From Acinetobacter sp. ANC 4648 (GTDB lineage: Bacteria; Pseudomonadota; Gammaproteobacteria; Pseudomonadales; Moraxellaceae), in contig NZ_NEGI01000002.1 in assembly GCF_002135345.1 (NCBI RefSeq), positions 248,001 through 312,000 on the forward strand: 64,000 nucleotides of DNA, given 5' to 3'. The position numbers and the translations under genes are program-made. Shown piece by piece: positions 1-9,297 of the stretch (the stretch's first letter is position 1; each line of letters opens with the position of its first letter). Below the pieces are notes generated by a model. The model worked only from the letters and a program-made list of their open reading frames with translations. It searched no databases and was not told the DNA's origin.

Positions 1-72
1 AAAACGCTGAATAGCTTGCATACATTCAAAACGCTCTGTTCCAAAATGTAAATCAGAGAGATGAAGTAACAT
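1..72 (-). CDS. Metallophosphoesterase, N-terminal fragment (runs off the window)
   Basis: The first 24 codons of a minus-strand gene are present and the rest lies outside the window. The peptide begins MLLHLSDLHFGTERF, which contains the DxH metal-binding motif (SDLHFG) that opens calcineurin-like metallophosphoesterases. The ATG at 72 overlaps the last 20 bases of the lipid kinase gene in another frame, so the two are probably co-transcribed and translationally coupled. The family hydrolyses phosphomonoesters or phosphodiesters with two metal ions. The substrate cannot be told from this fragment. Confidence 0.75.
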   Translation of the reverse strand, partial: MLLHLSDLHFGTERFECMQAIQRF

Positions 73-991
73 AAGGCACCATAATGTTTAACGCATTTTT
101 TTCCACATGAATATTTAATGGCGTCATCATTTCTACAATCTCACCATCTATAGCCACTGTTAATTTCGTTTTTTCTGAATAAACATTCACTTGATCAGCA
201 CTAAAACTATACACATCGGAAGCTTTTTCTAACTGCCCGCGGATCGTCTGAAATAAGGTTCTAAATAAAGTGCGCTTATCCCCTTTAGCAATAACCACAC
301 CAGCTACCTGCCCAATCTCTGCACTCTTTGCGATTCTTAACTTCATTTCTGCAAGCTGCAATTGATTGTTTCCAAAGAAAATTAAAGGTGTTTTTACTGG
401 ATATTTTTTTCCATCCACTTCAATCTGAAGCTTTAGTTCTTTGCGGTCACGAATCAGTACATCGAGACCAGAAGTATAAGCATTAATCAGTAGACGTCCA
501 AATTTACGATTATATACTTCGCGTCGTTTAATAAATAAAGGGTATAAGCCCAAACTGGCATTGTTTAAGTAAATCTGATCATTTATTTTTGCAATATGTG
601 ATGAACGCGGTTCGCCCGTGCCTATAACTTTTGCAGCATCCAAAATATCTAAAGGGATATTTAACGCACGCGCCACATAATTAAATGTTCCCAAAGGTAA
701 AACTCCCAAGGGAATAGTCTGATGGAGAAGTTGTGAAGCCACGGCATTCAAGGTTCCATCCCCACCTGCTGCAACAATTACGCCCTGATCATTATATTGT
801 TGATGTCGCTCCAGAATTTTTTGCATCAATAATTTAATATTCGATTCAGAACTAATATCAAAAATCTGTACATCAAACCCTTGTTCTACCCATATACTTT
901 TTAACTGCTCATAAATTTCAGCTGATTTATAGCTATGAAATCCTGATTTTTGATTATGAATCATAGATAATGGTTTTAATTGTGTAGTCAT
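53..991 (-). CDS. YegS/BmrU-type diacylglycerol or sphingosine lipid kinase
   Basis: This 312-residue protein belongs to the DAGK catalytic-domain family, cytosolic or membrane-peripheral enzymes that phosphorylate lipid alcohols with ATP. The nucleotide-binding signature GGDGT lies at residues 76-80, followed by PLGTFN at 99-104 (the family's PxGTxN/D block). A C-terminal beta domain ends near IDGEIV. The length is typical. The ATG at 991 is preceded by AT-rich DNA, and the gene overlaps the start of a metallophosphoesterase gene downstream. The family assignment is firm. The substrate (diacylglycerol, phosphatidylglycerol or another lipid) is not visible in the sequence. Confidence 0.88.
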   Translation of the reverse strand: MTTQLKPLSMIHNQKSGFHSYKSAEIYEQLKSIWVEQGFDVQIFDISSESNIKLLMQKILERHQQYNDQGVIVAAGGDGTLNAVASQLLHQTIPLGVLPLGTFNYVARALNIPLDILDAAKVIGTGEPRSSHIAKINDQIYLNNASLGLYPLFIKRREVYNRKFGRLLINAYTSGLDVLIRDRKELKLQIEVDGKKYPVKTPLIFFGNNQLQLAEMKLRIAKSAEIGQVAGVVIAKGDKRTLFRTLFQTIRGQLEKASDVYSFSADQVNVYSEKTKLTVAIDGEIVEMMTPLNIHVEKNALNIMVPYVTSSL

Positions 992-1125
992 AATCTAATT
1001 TATTCTAAAGTAATCACTCTAATTTCGTCGAAATATTAAACAAATAATATTGCCATTATGTAAAAAACAAATGAGTAGCATTTATAAAACCAATCAGAAA
1101 ATAGAAGGTTTTAAATACAACAAAC

Positions 1126-1155
1126 TATTGATTAATAGTAACATTTATTGATTAA
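1126..1155. repeat. Pair of direct repeats in the 407-bp lipid kinase/pckG gap
   Basis: The gap between the divergent lipid kinase and pckG (992-1398) has no gene. It holds two exact copies of TATTGATTAA at 1126-1135 and 1146-1155, exactly 20 bases (two helical turns) apart, about 245 bases upstream of pckG. This spacing would suit a regulator binding one face of the DNA, but the region is very AT-rich and chance is possible. I could not assign a convincing -35/-10 pair for pckG. Confidence 0.35.
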
Positions 1156-1398
1156 ATAATACATATAACAAATTATAATGAATCGTTTTTAGCAGCATTA
1201 ATTTAATTAAAACAAATAATAACAATAAGTTAGATCAAGCATGCCTTTTCATATCTTTTACGGCCTTAGTCTTATTTTTTGCATGAATTTATGATTTAAT
1301 ACAGCCACTTTTTTTCATACTTAAATTTGAATGGTATATCACATCATTCAAATTGTTATTTGTACATAAAATTGTACACATTTGAGATAGGCCTCACC

Positions 1399-3228
1399 AT
1401 GACCCAAGTGAACGCACCAGAATTCGTTCGTCACCCTAAGCTTATTGCCTGGGTTGAAGAAATTGCAAAATTAACGAAACCAGCAAAGATTGAATGGTGT
1501 GACGGAAGCGCAGAAGAATATCAACGTTATATCGACTTGATGATCGCTAACGGCACTATGCAAACGCTTAACCAAGAAACTCACCCTGGTTCGTATTTAG
1601 CAAATTCTGATCCTTCTGACGTTGCTCGTGTTGAAGGTCGTACTTACATTTGCTCTGAAAAACAAGAAGATGCTGGCGCAACAAACAACTGGGAAGCTCC
1701 AGCTGAAATGCGTACTCGCTTAAATGGTTTATTTGATGGTTCAATGAAAGGACGTACTTTGTATGTTGTTCCTTTCTCTATGGGCCCTTTAGGTAGCCAC
1801 ATTGCACATATCGGTATTGAACTTACTGACTCGCCTTATGTTGCAGTAAGCATGTCTAAAATGGCTCGTATGGGCAAAGCTGTTTATGACGTACTTGGTA
1901 CTGATGGCGACTTCATTCCTTGCGTACATACCGTTGGTGCTCCGCTTGAAGCTGATCAAAAAGACGTAGCTTGGCCTTGCAACCCTGAAAAATATATCGT
2001 GCATTATCCAGAAACGCGTGAAATCTGGTCTTACGGTTCTGGTTACGGTGGCAATGCATTACTGGGCAAAAAATGCCTAGCTTTACGTATTGCATCGGCT
2101 ATGGGTCGTCAACAAGGCTGGTTAGCTGAGCATATGTTGATCCTTGGTGTGACCAATCCACAAGGTGAAAAACATTACATCGCAGCAGCATTCCCTTCTG
2201 CATGTGGTAAAACTAACTTTGCAATGTTAATTCCACCAGCAGGTTACGAAGGCTGGAAAATTGAAACTGTAGGTGATGATATTGCTTGGATCAAACCAGG
2301 TGAAGACGGTCGCTTATATGCAATTAATCCTGAAGCTGGTTTCTTCGGTGTAGCACCTGGTACCAACATCAAAACCAATCCAAACTGTATGGCTACGCTG
2401 ACTAAAGACGTCATCTATACCAACGTTGCAGTTACAGACAATGGTGAAGTTTGGTGGGAAGGTTTAACCAAGGAGGCACCTGCGAACCTAACCAACTGGA
2501 AAGGTCAGCCGCATATTGCAGGTGAAAAAGCTGCACATCCAAATGCTCGCTTTACTGTTGCTGCTGGCCAATGCCCTTCAATTGATGCTGACTGGGAAAA
2601 TCCAGCAGGTGTGCCAATTTCTGCATTCATCTTCGGTGGTCGTCGTGCAGACACAGTACCTTTAGTGTCTGAAGCTTTCGACTGGATTGATGGCGTATAT
2701 AAAGCCGCTACGATGGGTTCTGAAACTACTGCCGCTGCTGTTGGCCAACAAGGTATTGTTCGTCGCGACCCATTTGCGATGCTTCCTTTTGCTGGCTACA
2801 ACATGGCTGACTACTTCGCTCACTGGTTAGAACTTGGTGAACAAGTTGCAGCTAAAGCTGAAGTTGCAGGTAACAAACTTCCCAAAATTTTCAATGTTAA
2901 CTGGTTCCGTCGTGATGCTGAAGGCAACTTCGTATGGCCTGGTTTCGGTCAAAACATGCGTGTTCTTGAGTGGATGATTGATCGTTGTGAAGGTCGTGCT
3001 GAAGCGACTGAAACTCCAATTGGTCTTGTTCCAACTTACGAACAATTGAATTGGACTGGTCTAGATTTTTCTAAAGAACAATTCAACACAGTAACTGCGC
3101 AAGACAAAGATCAATGGATCAAAGAGCTTGAAAGCCACACTGAGTTGTTTGCTAAATTAGGTGAACGCTTACCTAAAGAATTAATCACACGTCAAAATGA
3201 ATTACTTAAAGCAGTTAAATCTGCTTAA
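1399..3228 (+). CDS. pckG: Phosphoenolpyruvate carboxykinase (GTP)
   Basis: The enzyme makes phosphoenolpyruvate and CO2 from oxaloacetate and GTP, the first committed step of gluconeogenesis from acetate, fatty acids and TCA intermediates. The 609-residue length and motifs are those of the GTP class. The P-loop-like kinase-1 motif PSACGKTN is at 266-273, the metal-binding pair VGDD at 291-294, and [11 protein letters not shown] at 215-225. I take the ATG at 1399 (MTQVNAPEF) as the start. An upstream in-frame ATG at 1327 would add 24 residues with no family similarity. A hairpin terminator follows directly. With aceA in this window it marks a gluconeogenic lifestyle. Confidence 0.96.
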   Translation: MTQVNAPEFVRHPKLIAWVEEIAKLTKPAKIEWCDGSAEEYQRYIDLMIANGTMQTLNQETHPGSYLANSDPSDVARVEGRTYICSEKQEDAGATNNWEAPAEMRTRLNGLFDGSMKGRTLYVVPFSMGPLGSHIAHIGIELTDSPYVAVSMSKMARMGKAVYDVLGTDGDFIPCVHTVGAPLEADQKDVAWPCNPEKYIVHYPETREIWSYGSGYGGNALLGKKCLALRIASAMGRQQGWLAEHMLILGVTNPQGEKHYIAAAFPSACGKTNFAMLIPPAGYEGWKIETVGDDIAWIKPGEDGRLYAINPEAGFFGVAPGTNIKTNPNCMATLTKDVIYTNVAVTDNGEVWWEGLTKEAPANLTNWKGQPHIAGEKAAHPNARFTVAAGQCPSIDADWENPAGVPISAFIFGGRRADTVPLVSEAFDWIDGVYKAATMGSETTAAAVGQQGIVRRDPFAMLPFAGYNMADYFAHWLELGEQVAAKAEVAGNKLPKIFNVNWFRRDAEGNFVWPGFGQNMRVLEWMIDRCEGRAEATETPIGLVPTYEQLNWTGLDFSKEQFNTVTAQDKDQWIKELESHTELFAKLGERLPKELITRQNELLKAVKSA

Positions 3229-3241
3229 TTTACAATAAATT

Positions 3242-3268
3242 AAAAGGTCACTTCGGTGGCCTTTTTTA
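3242..3268 (+). terminator. Intrinsic terminator of pckG
   Basis: A GGTCAC/GTGGCC stem (one G-T pair) closes on a TTCG tetraloop and is followed by six T residues, 13 bases after the pckG stop. Confidence 0.85.
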
Positions 3269-3322
3269 AAATTAAAATTTATAAATAAAGTTAAAATCAT
3301 CATCACACTAAGGAAAAATAAA

Positions 3323-3706
3323 ATGAAAAAATATCTGGCCATTACGGCACTTTTTTTCACCTTATCTAATGTTACAAATGCAGAAAGCACCACCAAAACT
3401 GACGTGGCGGCTAACACACAAGCAACTCCGATTTGCTTGGTAGAAGGCATACCTTCAACAGACCAATTCAGAAGCATTAAGCGTATTAAAGTAGCTAAAG
3501 GCACATATGGAAGTGTGGTAGAGCTCTACCCTAGATTTGCCACATCAGCTAGAAAATTAGGCGCAGATGTAGTTGTTAATTACAATGGTAGTCAAAGATT
3601 TGGTTTCTGGCCTTGGCGCATCGTAAGACCAGTTGTATGGGGGACTGCAGTAAAGTGGAATACCACTGTTGACTGTAATGCACTTGGTGGTAAAGAAATA
3701 CATTAA
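3323..3706 (+). CDS. Small exported protein of unknown function
   Basis: This 127-residue protein starts with a clear signal peptide (MKKYLAITALFFTLSNVTNA, likely cleaved before ES). The mature part has a conserved-looking core, CLVEGIPSTDQF...GTYGSVVELY...KLGADVVVNY, then an aromatic stretch (FGFWPWRIV) and two cysteines (about residues 34 and 119) that could form a disulfide in the periplasm. The GADVVVNY segment resembles the small alpha/beta fold of YbjQ- or RcsF-like proteins, but that is only an impression. It has its own ribosome site (AAGGA at about 3311) and is bracketed by two terminators, so it is a single-gene unit. I do not recognise a function. Confidence 0.75.
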   Translation: MKKYLAITALFFTLSNVTNAESTTKTDVAANTQATPICLVEGIPSTDQFRSIKRIKVAKGTYGSVVELYPRFATSARKLGADVVVNYNGSQRFGFWPWRIVRPVVWGTAVKWNTTVDCNALGGKEIH

Positions 3707-3710
3707 TAAT

Positions 3711-3735
3711 AAAAGGCCACTAAAGTGGCCTTTTT
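3711..3735 (+). terminator. Terminator after the small exported protein
   Basis: The stem AAAAGGCCAC/GTGGCCTTTT with a TAAA loop and a T run is symmetric, so it could end both this gene and the converging glpD. Confidence 0.8.
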
Positions 3736-3770
3736 ACTGCATAAATAAGCTCATTAGCTCTGCAATAAAA

Positions 3771-5300
3771 CTAAGAGCTTGTCGATTGCGCTCGCTGTTG
3801 ATGTAGCTTTACTAAATACTTATCTAAAATTTGAATTTCACTTGATGTAAATTTCAAACCAAGCTTAGATCGGCGCCATAAAATATCAGCACTATTTACA
3901 GCCCACTCTTGGTCGACTAAATAATTTACTTCTTGTACAAACAAATCATGCCCAAAATTTTGCCCAAGATCATCTAATGAGGTCTTATTTTCAAGCATCT
4001 GCCAAACTCGAGTACCATAAGCATGCACCCATCGCATCGCCAAAGTCTCAGAAATACCCACGACCCTTTGCACAATTTTTTGAGCCAAAGCATCCGCAGA
4101 AATAAAGTCTTCTGCACCTGGTAATAGAGCTTTTCCAGTCCAACTCGCTCGCATGTCTGGAAAAAACGCTTTGAGCTGTAGCATGGCTGATTCAGCCAGC
4201 TTCCGATAAGTGGTAAGCTTTCCACCAAAAATAGAGAGTAGCACGGCATCTTCAGGTTTTTCCTGAGACAAGGAAAGCGTGTAATCTCGTGTCACTACAG
4301 AAGGGTTATCCGACTCATCGTCACATAAAGGACGTACTCCCGAATAAGTCCAACAAATATCCGCCCGACCCAATTGGACTTTAAAATGATCATTCGAAAC
4401 ATTAATTAAATAATCTATCTCTTCATCTGTAATTTCAACATGATTGGGATCGCCAGTGTATTCACGGTCTGTCGTTCCAATTAAGGTATATTCATCTAAA
4501 TATGGAATAGCAAAAACAATGCGTTGATCATCATTTTGCATAATAAAAGCTTTATCACCGGCATAAATTTTAGGAACTACAATATGACTTCCCTGAATGA
4601 GACGAATACCATAAGGCGATTTGAGCTTTAAATCTTGTTGGATAAATTGCGCCACCCAAGGTCCCGCAGCATTTACTAAAACTTTGGCTTTAATTTGATA
4701 CGTACCCTGCTGATTCTCTAAATCAACTAACCATTCGCCGTTTTCGTGCTGAGCAGAGATGCAACGCGTATGAGTCACAATTTTTGCACCCTTTTTACGT
4801 GCTTGCATGGCATTTAAAACAACTAAACGTGCATCATCCACTGCACAATCTGAATATTCAAAACCACGCGTAATTTTTGCTTTGAGTGGACTATTTTCAG
4901 TATTGAAATTAATTAGCTTTGAGCCTTCTAGCTTTTCTCGCTTTCCCAAATGATCATACAGAAATAAGCCTGTACGAATCAGCCAAGCTGGGCGTAAGTG
5001 AGGTTGGTGCGGCATAATAAAACGCATTGGTCGAATAATGTGTGGGGCTTTATTTAACAACACCTCACGTTCGGCTAATGCTTCACGAACCAAACGAAAC
5101 TCTTTATGTTCTAAATAACGTAAACCGCCATGAATCAACTTACTACTAGCAGATGATGTATGGCTAGCAAGATCATCTTTTTCACATAAAAATACAGACA
5201 AACCTCGACCTACAGCATCATTTGCAATACCTACACCATTAATACCACCACCAATAACTACAATATCATATCTAGCTTGGCTCTCTAAAAGCTCTTTCAT
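3771..5300 (-). CDS. glpD: Aerobic glycerol-3-phosphate dehydrogenase (FAD)
   Basis: This membrane-peripheral flavoenzyme oxidises sn-glycerol 3-phosphate to dihydroxyacetone phosphate and passes electrons to ubiquinone. The 509-residue length fits GlpD. The FAD-binding motif GGGINGVG is at 17-24, followed by the family segments SSKLIHGGLRYLEH and SGVRPL, and a C-terminal helical domain. The ATG at 5300 is chosen over an in-frame TTG at 5306 because GGTGG sits a proper distance upstream. The repressor gene glpR lies just upstream on the same strand. No glpF or glpK is in the window, so glycerol uptake must be encoded elsewhere. Confidence 0.95.
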   Translation of the reverse strand: MKELLESQARYDIVVIGGGINGVGIANDAVGRGLSVFLCEKDDLASHTSSASSKLIHGGLRYLEHKEFRLVREALAEREVLLNKAPHIIRPMRFIMPHQPHLRPAWLIRTGLFLYDHLGKREKLEGSKLINFNTENSPLKAKITRGFEYSDCAVDDARLVVLNAMQARKKGAKIVTHTRCISAQHENGEWLVDLENQQGTYQIKAKVLVNAAGPWVAQFIQQDLKLKSPYGIRLIQGSHIVVPKIYAGDKAFIMQNDDQRIVFAIPYLDEYTLIGTTDREYTGDPNHVEITDEEIDYLINVSNDHFKVQLGRADICWTYSGVRPLCDDESDNPSVVTRDYTLSLSQEKPEDAVLLSIFGGKLTTYRKLAESAMLQLKAFFPDMRASWTGKALLPGAEDFISADALAQKIVQRVVGISETLAMRWVHAYGTRVWQMLENKTSLDDLGQNFGHDLFVQEVNYLVDQEWAVNSADILWRRSKLGLKFTSSEIQILDKYLVKLHQQRAQSTSS

Positions 5301-5445
5301 TTGCAACCACCGGTATGTTCAATTTTTTTCGATTTAGAAAATATTAGCTGATTAATTATTAAACTTCTATCAATTTTTAATCAAACTTACAATTCTTTAT
5401 TCTTGCTCAATTGCATCAATACGGGTTTATATAAAATATTGAAAT

Positions 5446-6204
5446 TTACCTAGCAACGACTAATGTGACATTATTTTCAGACATAATTTGCATATATTGT
5501 TCATCAGGTTTTTGATCGGTATACAGACACTCAATCATATTTAAGTGCCCTAAACGCATCATGGCATGTCGCCCAAATTTACTACTATCAGCAACCAATA
5601 ACACATGTTTAGAATTAGCAATAATTACCTTTGATACAGCAACTTCCTGAAAATCAAAATCCAATAATGCACCATCCTCATCTATTCCACTAATCCCAAT
5701 AACAGCATAATCCGCTTTAAAAAGACTAAAAAAATCAGCTGTGGCTTGTCCAATCACACCACCATCTGGACGTACTCGGCCACTGGCAATCATGACCTCA
5801 AAATCCTCTTTAACACTCAGGATTTTCGCAACATTTAAATTATTAGTAATAATCTTCAAACCATGATGATGTAGCAAAGCGTGTGCGATTGCTTCTGTAG
5901 TCGTACCAATATTAATAAAGATCGAAGCATGGTTCGGAATTGTTGCAGCAACTGCTTTAGCAATCCGTTGTTTTGCTTCTAAGTTATAACTGAGCCGCAT
6001 ACTGTATTCAGTATTCATCACACTTGAATCAATCGCAGCGCCTCCATGATAGCGACGTAATAAACCCGCATCTGCAAGTTGATTAATATCCCGACGTACG
6101 GTTTGTGGTGTGACTGAAAAATACTGTGCTAATTCATCAATACTGACGTAACCACGCTCTTTGACCAGTTCAATTGTTTGTTGTTGCCTTACGAGCAAAC
6201 TCAT
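5446..6204 (-). CDS. glpR: DeoR-family repressor of glycerol 3-phosphate genes
   Basis: The 252-residue protein has a DeoR-type winged helix-turn-helix at about 1-57 ([19 protein letters not shown], then the [10 protein letters not shown] turn) and a DeoR C-terminal sugar-phosphate sensor domain ([19 protein letters not shown]). In this family the ligand, here presumably glycerol 3-phosphate, lowers DNA binding. The glpR name rests on position next to glpD and on a perfect GlpR-type operator 25 bases upstream of its own start, which implies autoregulation. Confidence 0.9.
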   Translation of the reverse strand: MSLLVRQQQTIELVKERGYVSIDELAQYFSVTPQTVRRDINQLADAGLLRRYHGGAAIDSSVMNTEYSMRLSYNLEAKQRIAKAVAATIPNHASIFINIGTTTEAIAHALLHHHGLKIITNNLNVAKILSVKEDFEVMIASGRVRPDGGVIGQATADFFSLFKADYAVIGISGIDEDGALLDFDFQEVAVSKVIIANSKHVLLVADSSKFGRHAMMRLGHLNMIECLYTDQKPDEQYMQIMSENNVTLVVAR

Positions 6205-6228
6205 ATTAATGCTCCAGAACTAAAACTA

Positions 6229-6248
6229 TATTTTCGAAATCGAACATT
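6229..6248. promoter_or_regulatory. GlpR-type operator upstream of glpR
   Basis: Two abutting half-sites, TATTTTCGAA and ATCGAACATT, each match the E. coli GlpR half-site consensus WATKYTCGWW (second one in reverse) at all ten positions. The site is centred about 34 bases before the glpR ATG, where it would block a promoter. Near glpD only imperfect half-sites are seen (TATGTTCAAT at 5314-5323 and TTTTTTCGAT at 5324-5333, one mismatch each, in direct orientation). Confidence 0.75.
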
Positions 6249-6670
6249 TACAATATTGATGAAAATGACTAGCGTCAACATTTAAAATAAAAATATTCAA
6301 GCTTTGTGTTTAAACGATTAAATAATCCATAAATTAAAATTTGTAATTAAATACAACCTTATTTTTTATTTAATAATTAATAAAATCATTGAGAAAAAAC
6401 TCAACCCATACCCAAGAATAGTACGATGAATATACCTAACTAGCTTTCGCACTTTTTTCTTAAAAGAATGAAACAGTTCAACCTACCAAACAAAACTAAC
6501 TTTTTCATACGCCTAATCAATGCATGAATCCTCTCAGTATTCATAATCAACGCAATATCAACTGGTCGATAAAATATGAGCAACATGCTTAAATTTGAGT
6601 AAATCCATCATCGTCAAAATTTTTCAGCTATGGCATACTCCAATAAATAATAACGCTGGAACTTTCAAAT
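6249..6670. other. Gene-free AT-rich gap between glpR and a lipoprotein gene
   Basis: Apart from the GlpR operator at its left edge I see no gene, RNA or strong hairpin here. It must contain the glpR promoter (minus strand) and the lipoprotein promoter (plus strand), but no -35/-10 pair stands out. Confidence 0.4.
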
Positions 6671-7099
6671 ATGAAAAATATGAAAATACTAGGCTTGGGA
6701 TGCATTATTTTAGCTTTAACAGCATGTCAAACTACACCACGTCACTATAATGGCGTAACTGGTTATAAAATTGAAAACAAAACAGACAACAGTGCTACGT
6801 TAGCTTATACCTTAGCAGGTCGTTCAGACCGTAAACTTGATATCGATAAACTGCAACGCGCCTGCCAAAAAGTTCTCGGTCCAAATAAAACCTATAAAAT
6901 TTCTGTACTCAGTACCAATGAAATTATTAACCCTAAAACCTCTGAGCAAGATCTAACTGGTGTTAAACTAGGGCATTCACGAACTTCATTTGGTCTTTCT
7001 AATACGCCAAGTTTAAATAATAGTGAAGATTACGCGATGCGCCAAGCTTTAGAAACGCGACCAAGCACTTTACATGTGATTCGCTATACCTGTTCTTAA
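6671..7099 (+). CDS. Small lipoprotein of unknown function
   Basis: The 142-residue protein has a lipoprotein signal peptide with lipobox LTAC, so Cys19 would be lipidated. Residue 20 is Gln, which favours outer-membrane sorting. The mature part is hydrophilic (GYKIENKTDNSATLAY...LQRACQKVLGPNKTYKI) and has two further cysteines, near residue 65 and at the penultimate position, that could pair. I do not recognise the family. The ATG at 6680 is a possible alternative start and gives a more usual short n-region. Confidence 0.75.
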   Translation: MKNMKILGLGCIILALTACQTTPRHYNGVTGYKIENKTDNSATLAYTLAGRSDRKLDIDKLQRACQKVLGPNKTYKISVLSTNEIINPKTSEQDLTGVKLGHSRTSFGLSNTPSLNNSEDYAMRQALETRPSTLHVIRYTCS

Positions 7100-7124
7100 T
7101 TAAGAACAGAGTGAAATTAATAAC

Positions 7125-7145
7125 AAGACGCTGTTATAGCGTCTT
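7125..7145. terminator. Hairpin between the convergent lipoprotein and methyltransferase genes
   Basis: AAGACGCT and AGCGTCTT pair around a short loop. The hairpin overlaps the methyltransferase stop codon, and its T tail is weak on both strands, so termination is a guess. Just upstream, an 18-base perfect palindrome (TGTTCTTAATTAAGAACA, 7091-7108) spans the lipoprotein stop codon. Confidence 0.35.
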
Positions 7146-7802
7146 ATAAAAACTGACATTCCTAAATTCTTTAGATTCATCTAAATCAGGCCAAGTCGTC
7201 GCACTTCGTTCATCTAATTTTTGATAATTGGGATGACTAAAGTTTTTTACACGACTATCTGCCACCCAGACTTCTGGTGCAAATTTTAAAAATTCATCTA
7301 AGAAAAAACGATTACACTGATCATATAAAACATCAGCAGCCAAGAGCACATCGACTGGTTCTGCTTGATATAAATCATCTAAATATTCTAATTCAACATT
7401 ATTCAATTCAGCATTGGCACGGCATGAATCCAAACTAATGGGATCTATATCACAACAAATCACGCGTTTTGCCCCTGCCATTTTCGCTGCAATCGCAACA
7501 ACACCCGATCCTGTACCAAAATCTAAAACGACCTTATCTTTTACGTAATGTGGCTCTGCAAGCAACCACTGCGCCATAGCAAGACCAGATGCCCAACAGA
7601 AAATCCAGTAAGGTGTATCACTCCAAATACGACGAATAACTTCATCATCTAAACGTTCTGTAGGAAACACAGGGGGAATTAACCACAGTGAAATTGGAGT
7701 TTCAGGCAATTGCTGTGCTAAAAGTTCACAATGTGGAATCACTTCATGTAAAGCTTGAAGCAAATGCTCAGGGGCTTTAGGAAGTTGAAAAGTACAGCTC
7801 AT
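7134..7802 (-). CDS. Class I SAM-dependent methyltransferase (PrmA/ETFB-lysine methyltransferase-like)
   Basis: Motif I (VLDFGTGSGVVAIAAK), an acidic post-I strand end (VICCDID) and the DVLLAADVLYD block place this 222-residue protein in the lysine-methylating branch that includes PrmA and the ETF-beta methyltransferases. It is shorter than PrmA (about 290) and lacks PrmA's N-terminal substrate domain, so it should not be called prmA. I start it at the ATG at 7802 (MSCTFQLPKAPEH). A GTG at 7868 would add 22 residues of no clear merit. The protein substrate is unknown. Confidence 0.75.
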   Translation of the reverse strand: MSCTFQLPKAPEHLLQALHEVIPHCELLAQQLPETPISLWLIPPVFPTERLDDEVIRRIWSDTPYWIFCWASGLAMAQWLLAEPHYVKDKVVLDFGTGSGVVAIAAKMAGAKRVICCDIDPISLDSCRANAELNNVELEYLDDLYQAEPVDVLLAADVLYDQCNRFFLDEFLKFAPEVWVADSRVKNFSHPNYQKLDERSATTWPDLDESKEFRNVSFYKTL

Positions 7803-8072
7803 TTCGACCAAACCCAATTCATTATTTAAAATTAATTCATAATATCTAGAAATACATAACTCAACCACAACTGGTCAAATCATACTTATAGAAGTTTGAA
7901 GCAAGCTATGACCAATCAAATACTTAAAACACGTTATAGATGACAAAAACTGTGTTACTCAACTCAATTTCTGATTGTGCTGAAATACAAATAAATTAAA
8001 CCAAAGATCAGTCCCAATCTTTAATTAATAAAGACAAAATTTTATTCCTCATCTTTTACTTATATTTAAAAT

Positions 8073-8107
8073 AAAAGCTGCATACGTAAATTACCCATGC
8101 AGCTTTT
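8073..8107 (-). terminator. folD terminator
   Basis: AAAAGCTGCAT and ATGCAGCTTTT form an 11-bp perfect stem 18 bases past the folD stop. The A/T flanks on both sides would let it work in either direction. Confidence 0.7.
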
Positions 8108-8124
8108 ATGATTAAAATTAAAAA

Positions 8125-8973
8125 TTAACCTAAGGCTTTTTCTGCAGCTTCAACTGTCTGACGAATCAACGTAGTAATCGTCATTGGGCCCACACCACCT
8201 GGAACAGGTGTATATGCAGATGCCACATCTTCAATCCCCACTAATTGAATATCACCGACACCGCCGCCTTCACGTGGATGGAAACCAGCATCAACGACCA
8301 CAGCACCTTGTTTAATCCAATCTTTTTGAATCAATTCAGCCTTACCGACAGCACCCACAATAATATCCGCTTGTTTTACAAGTTCTGGAAGATTTTTGGT
8401 CCGTGAATGACAAATCGTTACTGTTGCATTGGCTTGGAGCAACATCATCGCCATTGGTTTGCCCAAAATAGCCGAACGCCCTACAACAACTGCATGTTGT
8501 CCTGCAATTTCAATGTTATTTTCTTGCAAGATGGTCATGATCCCTGCTGGCGTTGCTGAACCATAAGCCGCTTCACCCATCGCCATACGACCAAAACCCA
8601 GACAAGTCACACCATCAACATCTTTAGCCAAAGCAATGGCATCAAAACAGGCACGTTCATCAATTTGTTCAGGTACAGGGTGTTGTAAAAGAATACCATG
8701 TACATCTGGATTGGCATTTAATTTTTCAATTTCAGCCAATAATTGTTCAGTGGTGGTTTCTTTACCCAATTCAACCTTTAAAGAATCCATGCCAACACGA
8801 CGGCAAGCATTACCCTTCATACGTACGTAAGTTGCAGATGCACCATCATCACCGACTAAAATCGTTGCTAAAATTGGGGTGCGACCTGTTTTTGCTTTTA
8901 ACGCGTCTACACGTGTTAACAAGTCAGTTTCAATTTGTTTTGCTAATGCACGACCATCTAAAACCAATGCCAC
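8125..8973 (-). CDS. folD: Bifunctional methylenetetrahydrofolate dehydrogenase/cyclohydrolase
   Basis: FolD interconverts 5,10-methylene-, methenyl- and 10-formyl-tetrahydrofolate with NADP in the cytosol, supplying one-carbon units for purines and formyl-Met. The 282-residue length is standard. The family blocks are all present: [14 protein letters not shown] (with the catalytic Lys), [16 protein letters not shown], the Rossmann turn [12 protein letters not shown], and the C-terminal [10 protein letters not shown]. Translation starts at GTG (8973), with GGAG seven bases upstream. It is transcribed away from the tRNA genes. Confidence 0.96.
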   Translation of the reverse strand: MALVLDGRALAKQIETDLLTRVDALKAKTGRTPILATILVGDDGASATYVRMKGNACRRVGMDSLKVELGKETTTEQLLAEIEKLNANPDVHGILLQHPVPEQIDERACFDAIALAKDVDGVTCLGFGRMAMGEAAYGSATPAGIMTILQENNIEIAGQHAVVVGRSAILGKPMAMMLLQANATVTICHSRTKNLPELVKQADIIVGAVGKAELIQKDWIKQGAVVVDAGFHPREGGGVGDIQLVGIEDVASAYTPVPGGVGPMTITTLIRQTVEAAEKALG

Positions 8974-9080
8974 GGCACATCTCCAAGGTAGATATGAATC
9001 AATTTTATAAATAATACATGATTATTTAGTCGATTTTATTCTATATGTCGATTTTATGTGCATATGCACACTCTATAGTA

Positions 9081-9108
9081 TTGTTTTTTTTTCAAAGGTT
9101 GCTAATAT
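9081..9108 (+). promoter_or_regulatory. Probable promoter of the tRNA-Cys/tRNA-Leu unit
   Basis: TTGTTT (9081-9086) and TAATAT (9103-9108) are 16 bases apart and place a transcription start about 10 bases before the mature tRNA-Cys. Confidence 0.5.
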
Positions 9109-9125
9109 GTGCATCAACAAGAGAT

Positions 9126-9199
9126 GGCGGGGTGGCAGAGTGGTCATGCAGCGGACTGCAACTCCGTGTACGCCGGTTCGATTCCGACCTCCGCCTCCA
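9126..9199 (+). tRNA. tRNA-Cys (GCA)
   Basis: The 74-base cloverleaf has acceptor stem GGCGGGG/CTCCGCC with one G-T pair, a D-arm with AGAGTGGTCATGCAG, an anticodon loop reading CTGCAAC (anticodon GCA), a T-arm GGTTCGATTCC and an encoded CCA end. U73, the usual discriminator base of tRNA-Cys, is present. The next tRNA starts 12 bases downstream, so both are likely cut from one precursor. Confidence 0.97.
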
Positions 9200-9211
9200 A
9201 CTTGTTAAAAT

Positions 9212-9297
9212 GCCCGAGTGGTGAAATCGGTAGACACAGGGGATTTAAAATCCCCCGCCCACAAAGCGTGCCAGTTCGAGTCTGGCCTCGGGCACCA
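9212..9297 (+). tRNA. tRNA-Leu (UAA), copy 1
   Basis: This 86-base class II tRNA has acceptor GCCCGAG/CTCGGGC, anticodon stem GGGGA/TCCCC around TTTAAAA (anticodon UAA), a long variable arm, T-arm CAGTTCGAGTCTG, A73 and encoded CCA. An identical copy lies at 10311-10396. The 3' end also takes part in a 12-bp inverted repeat with downstream DNA (see findings). Confidence 0.97.
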
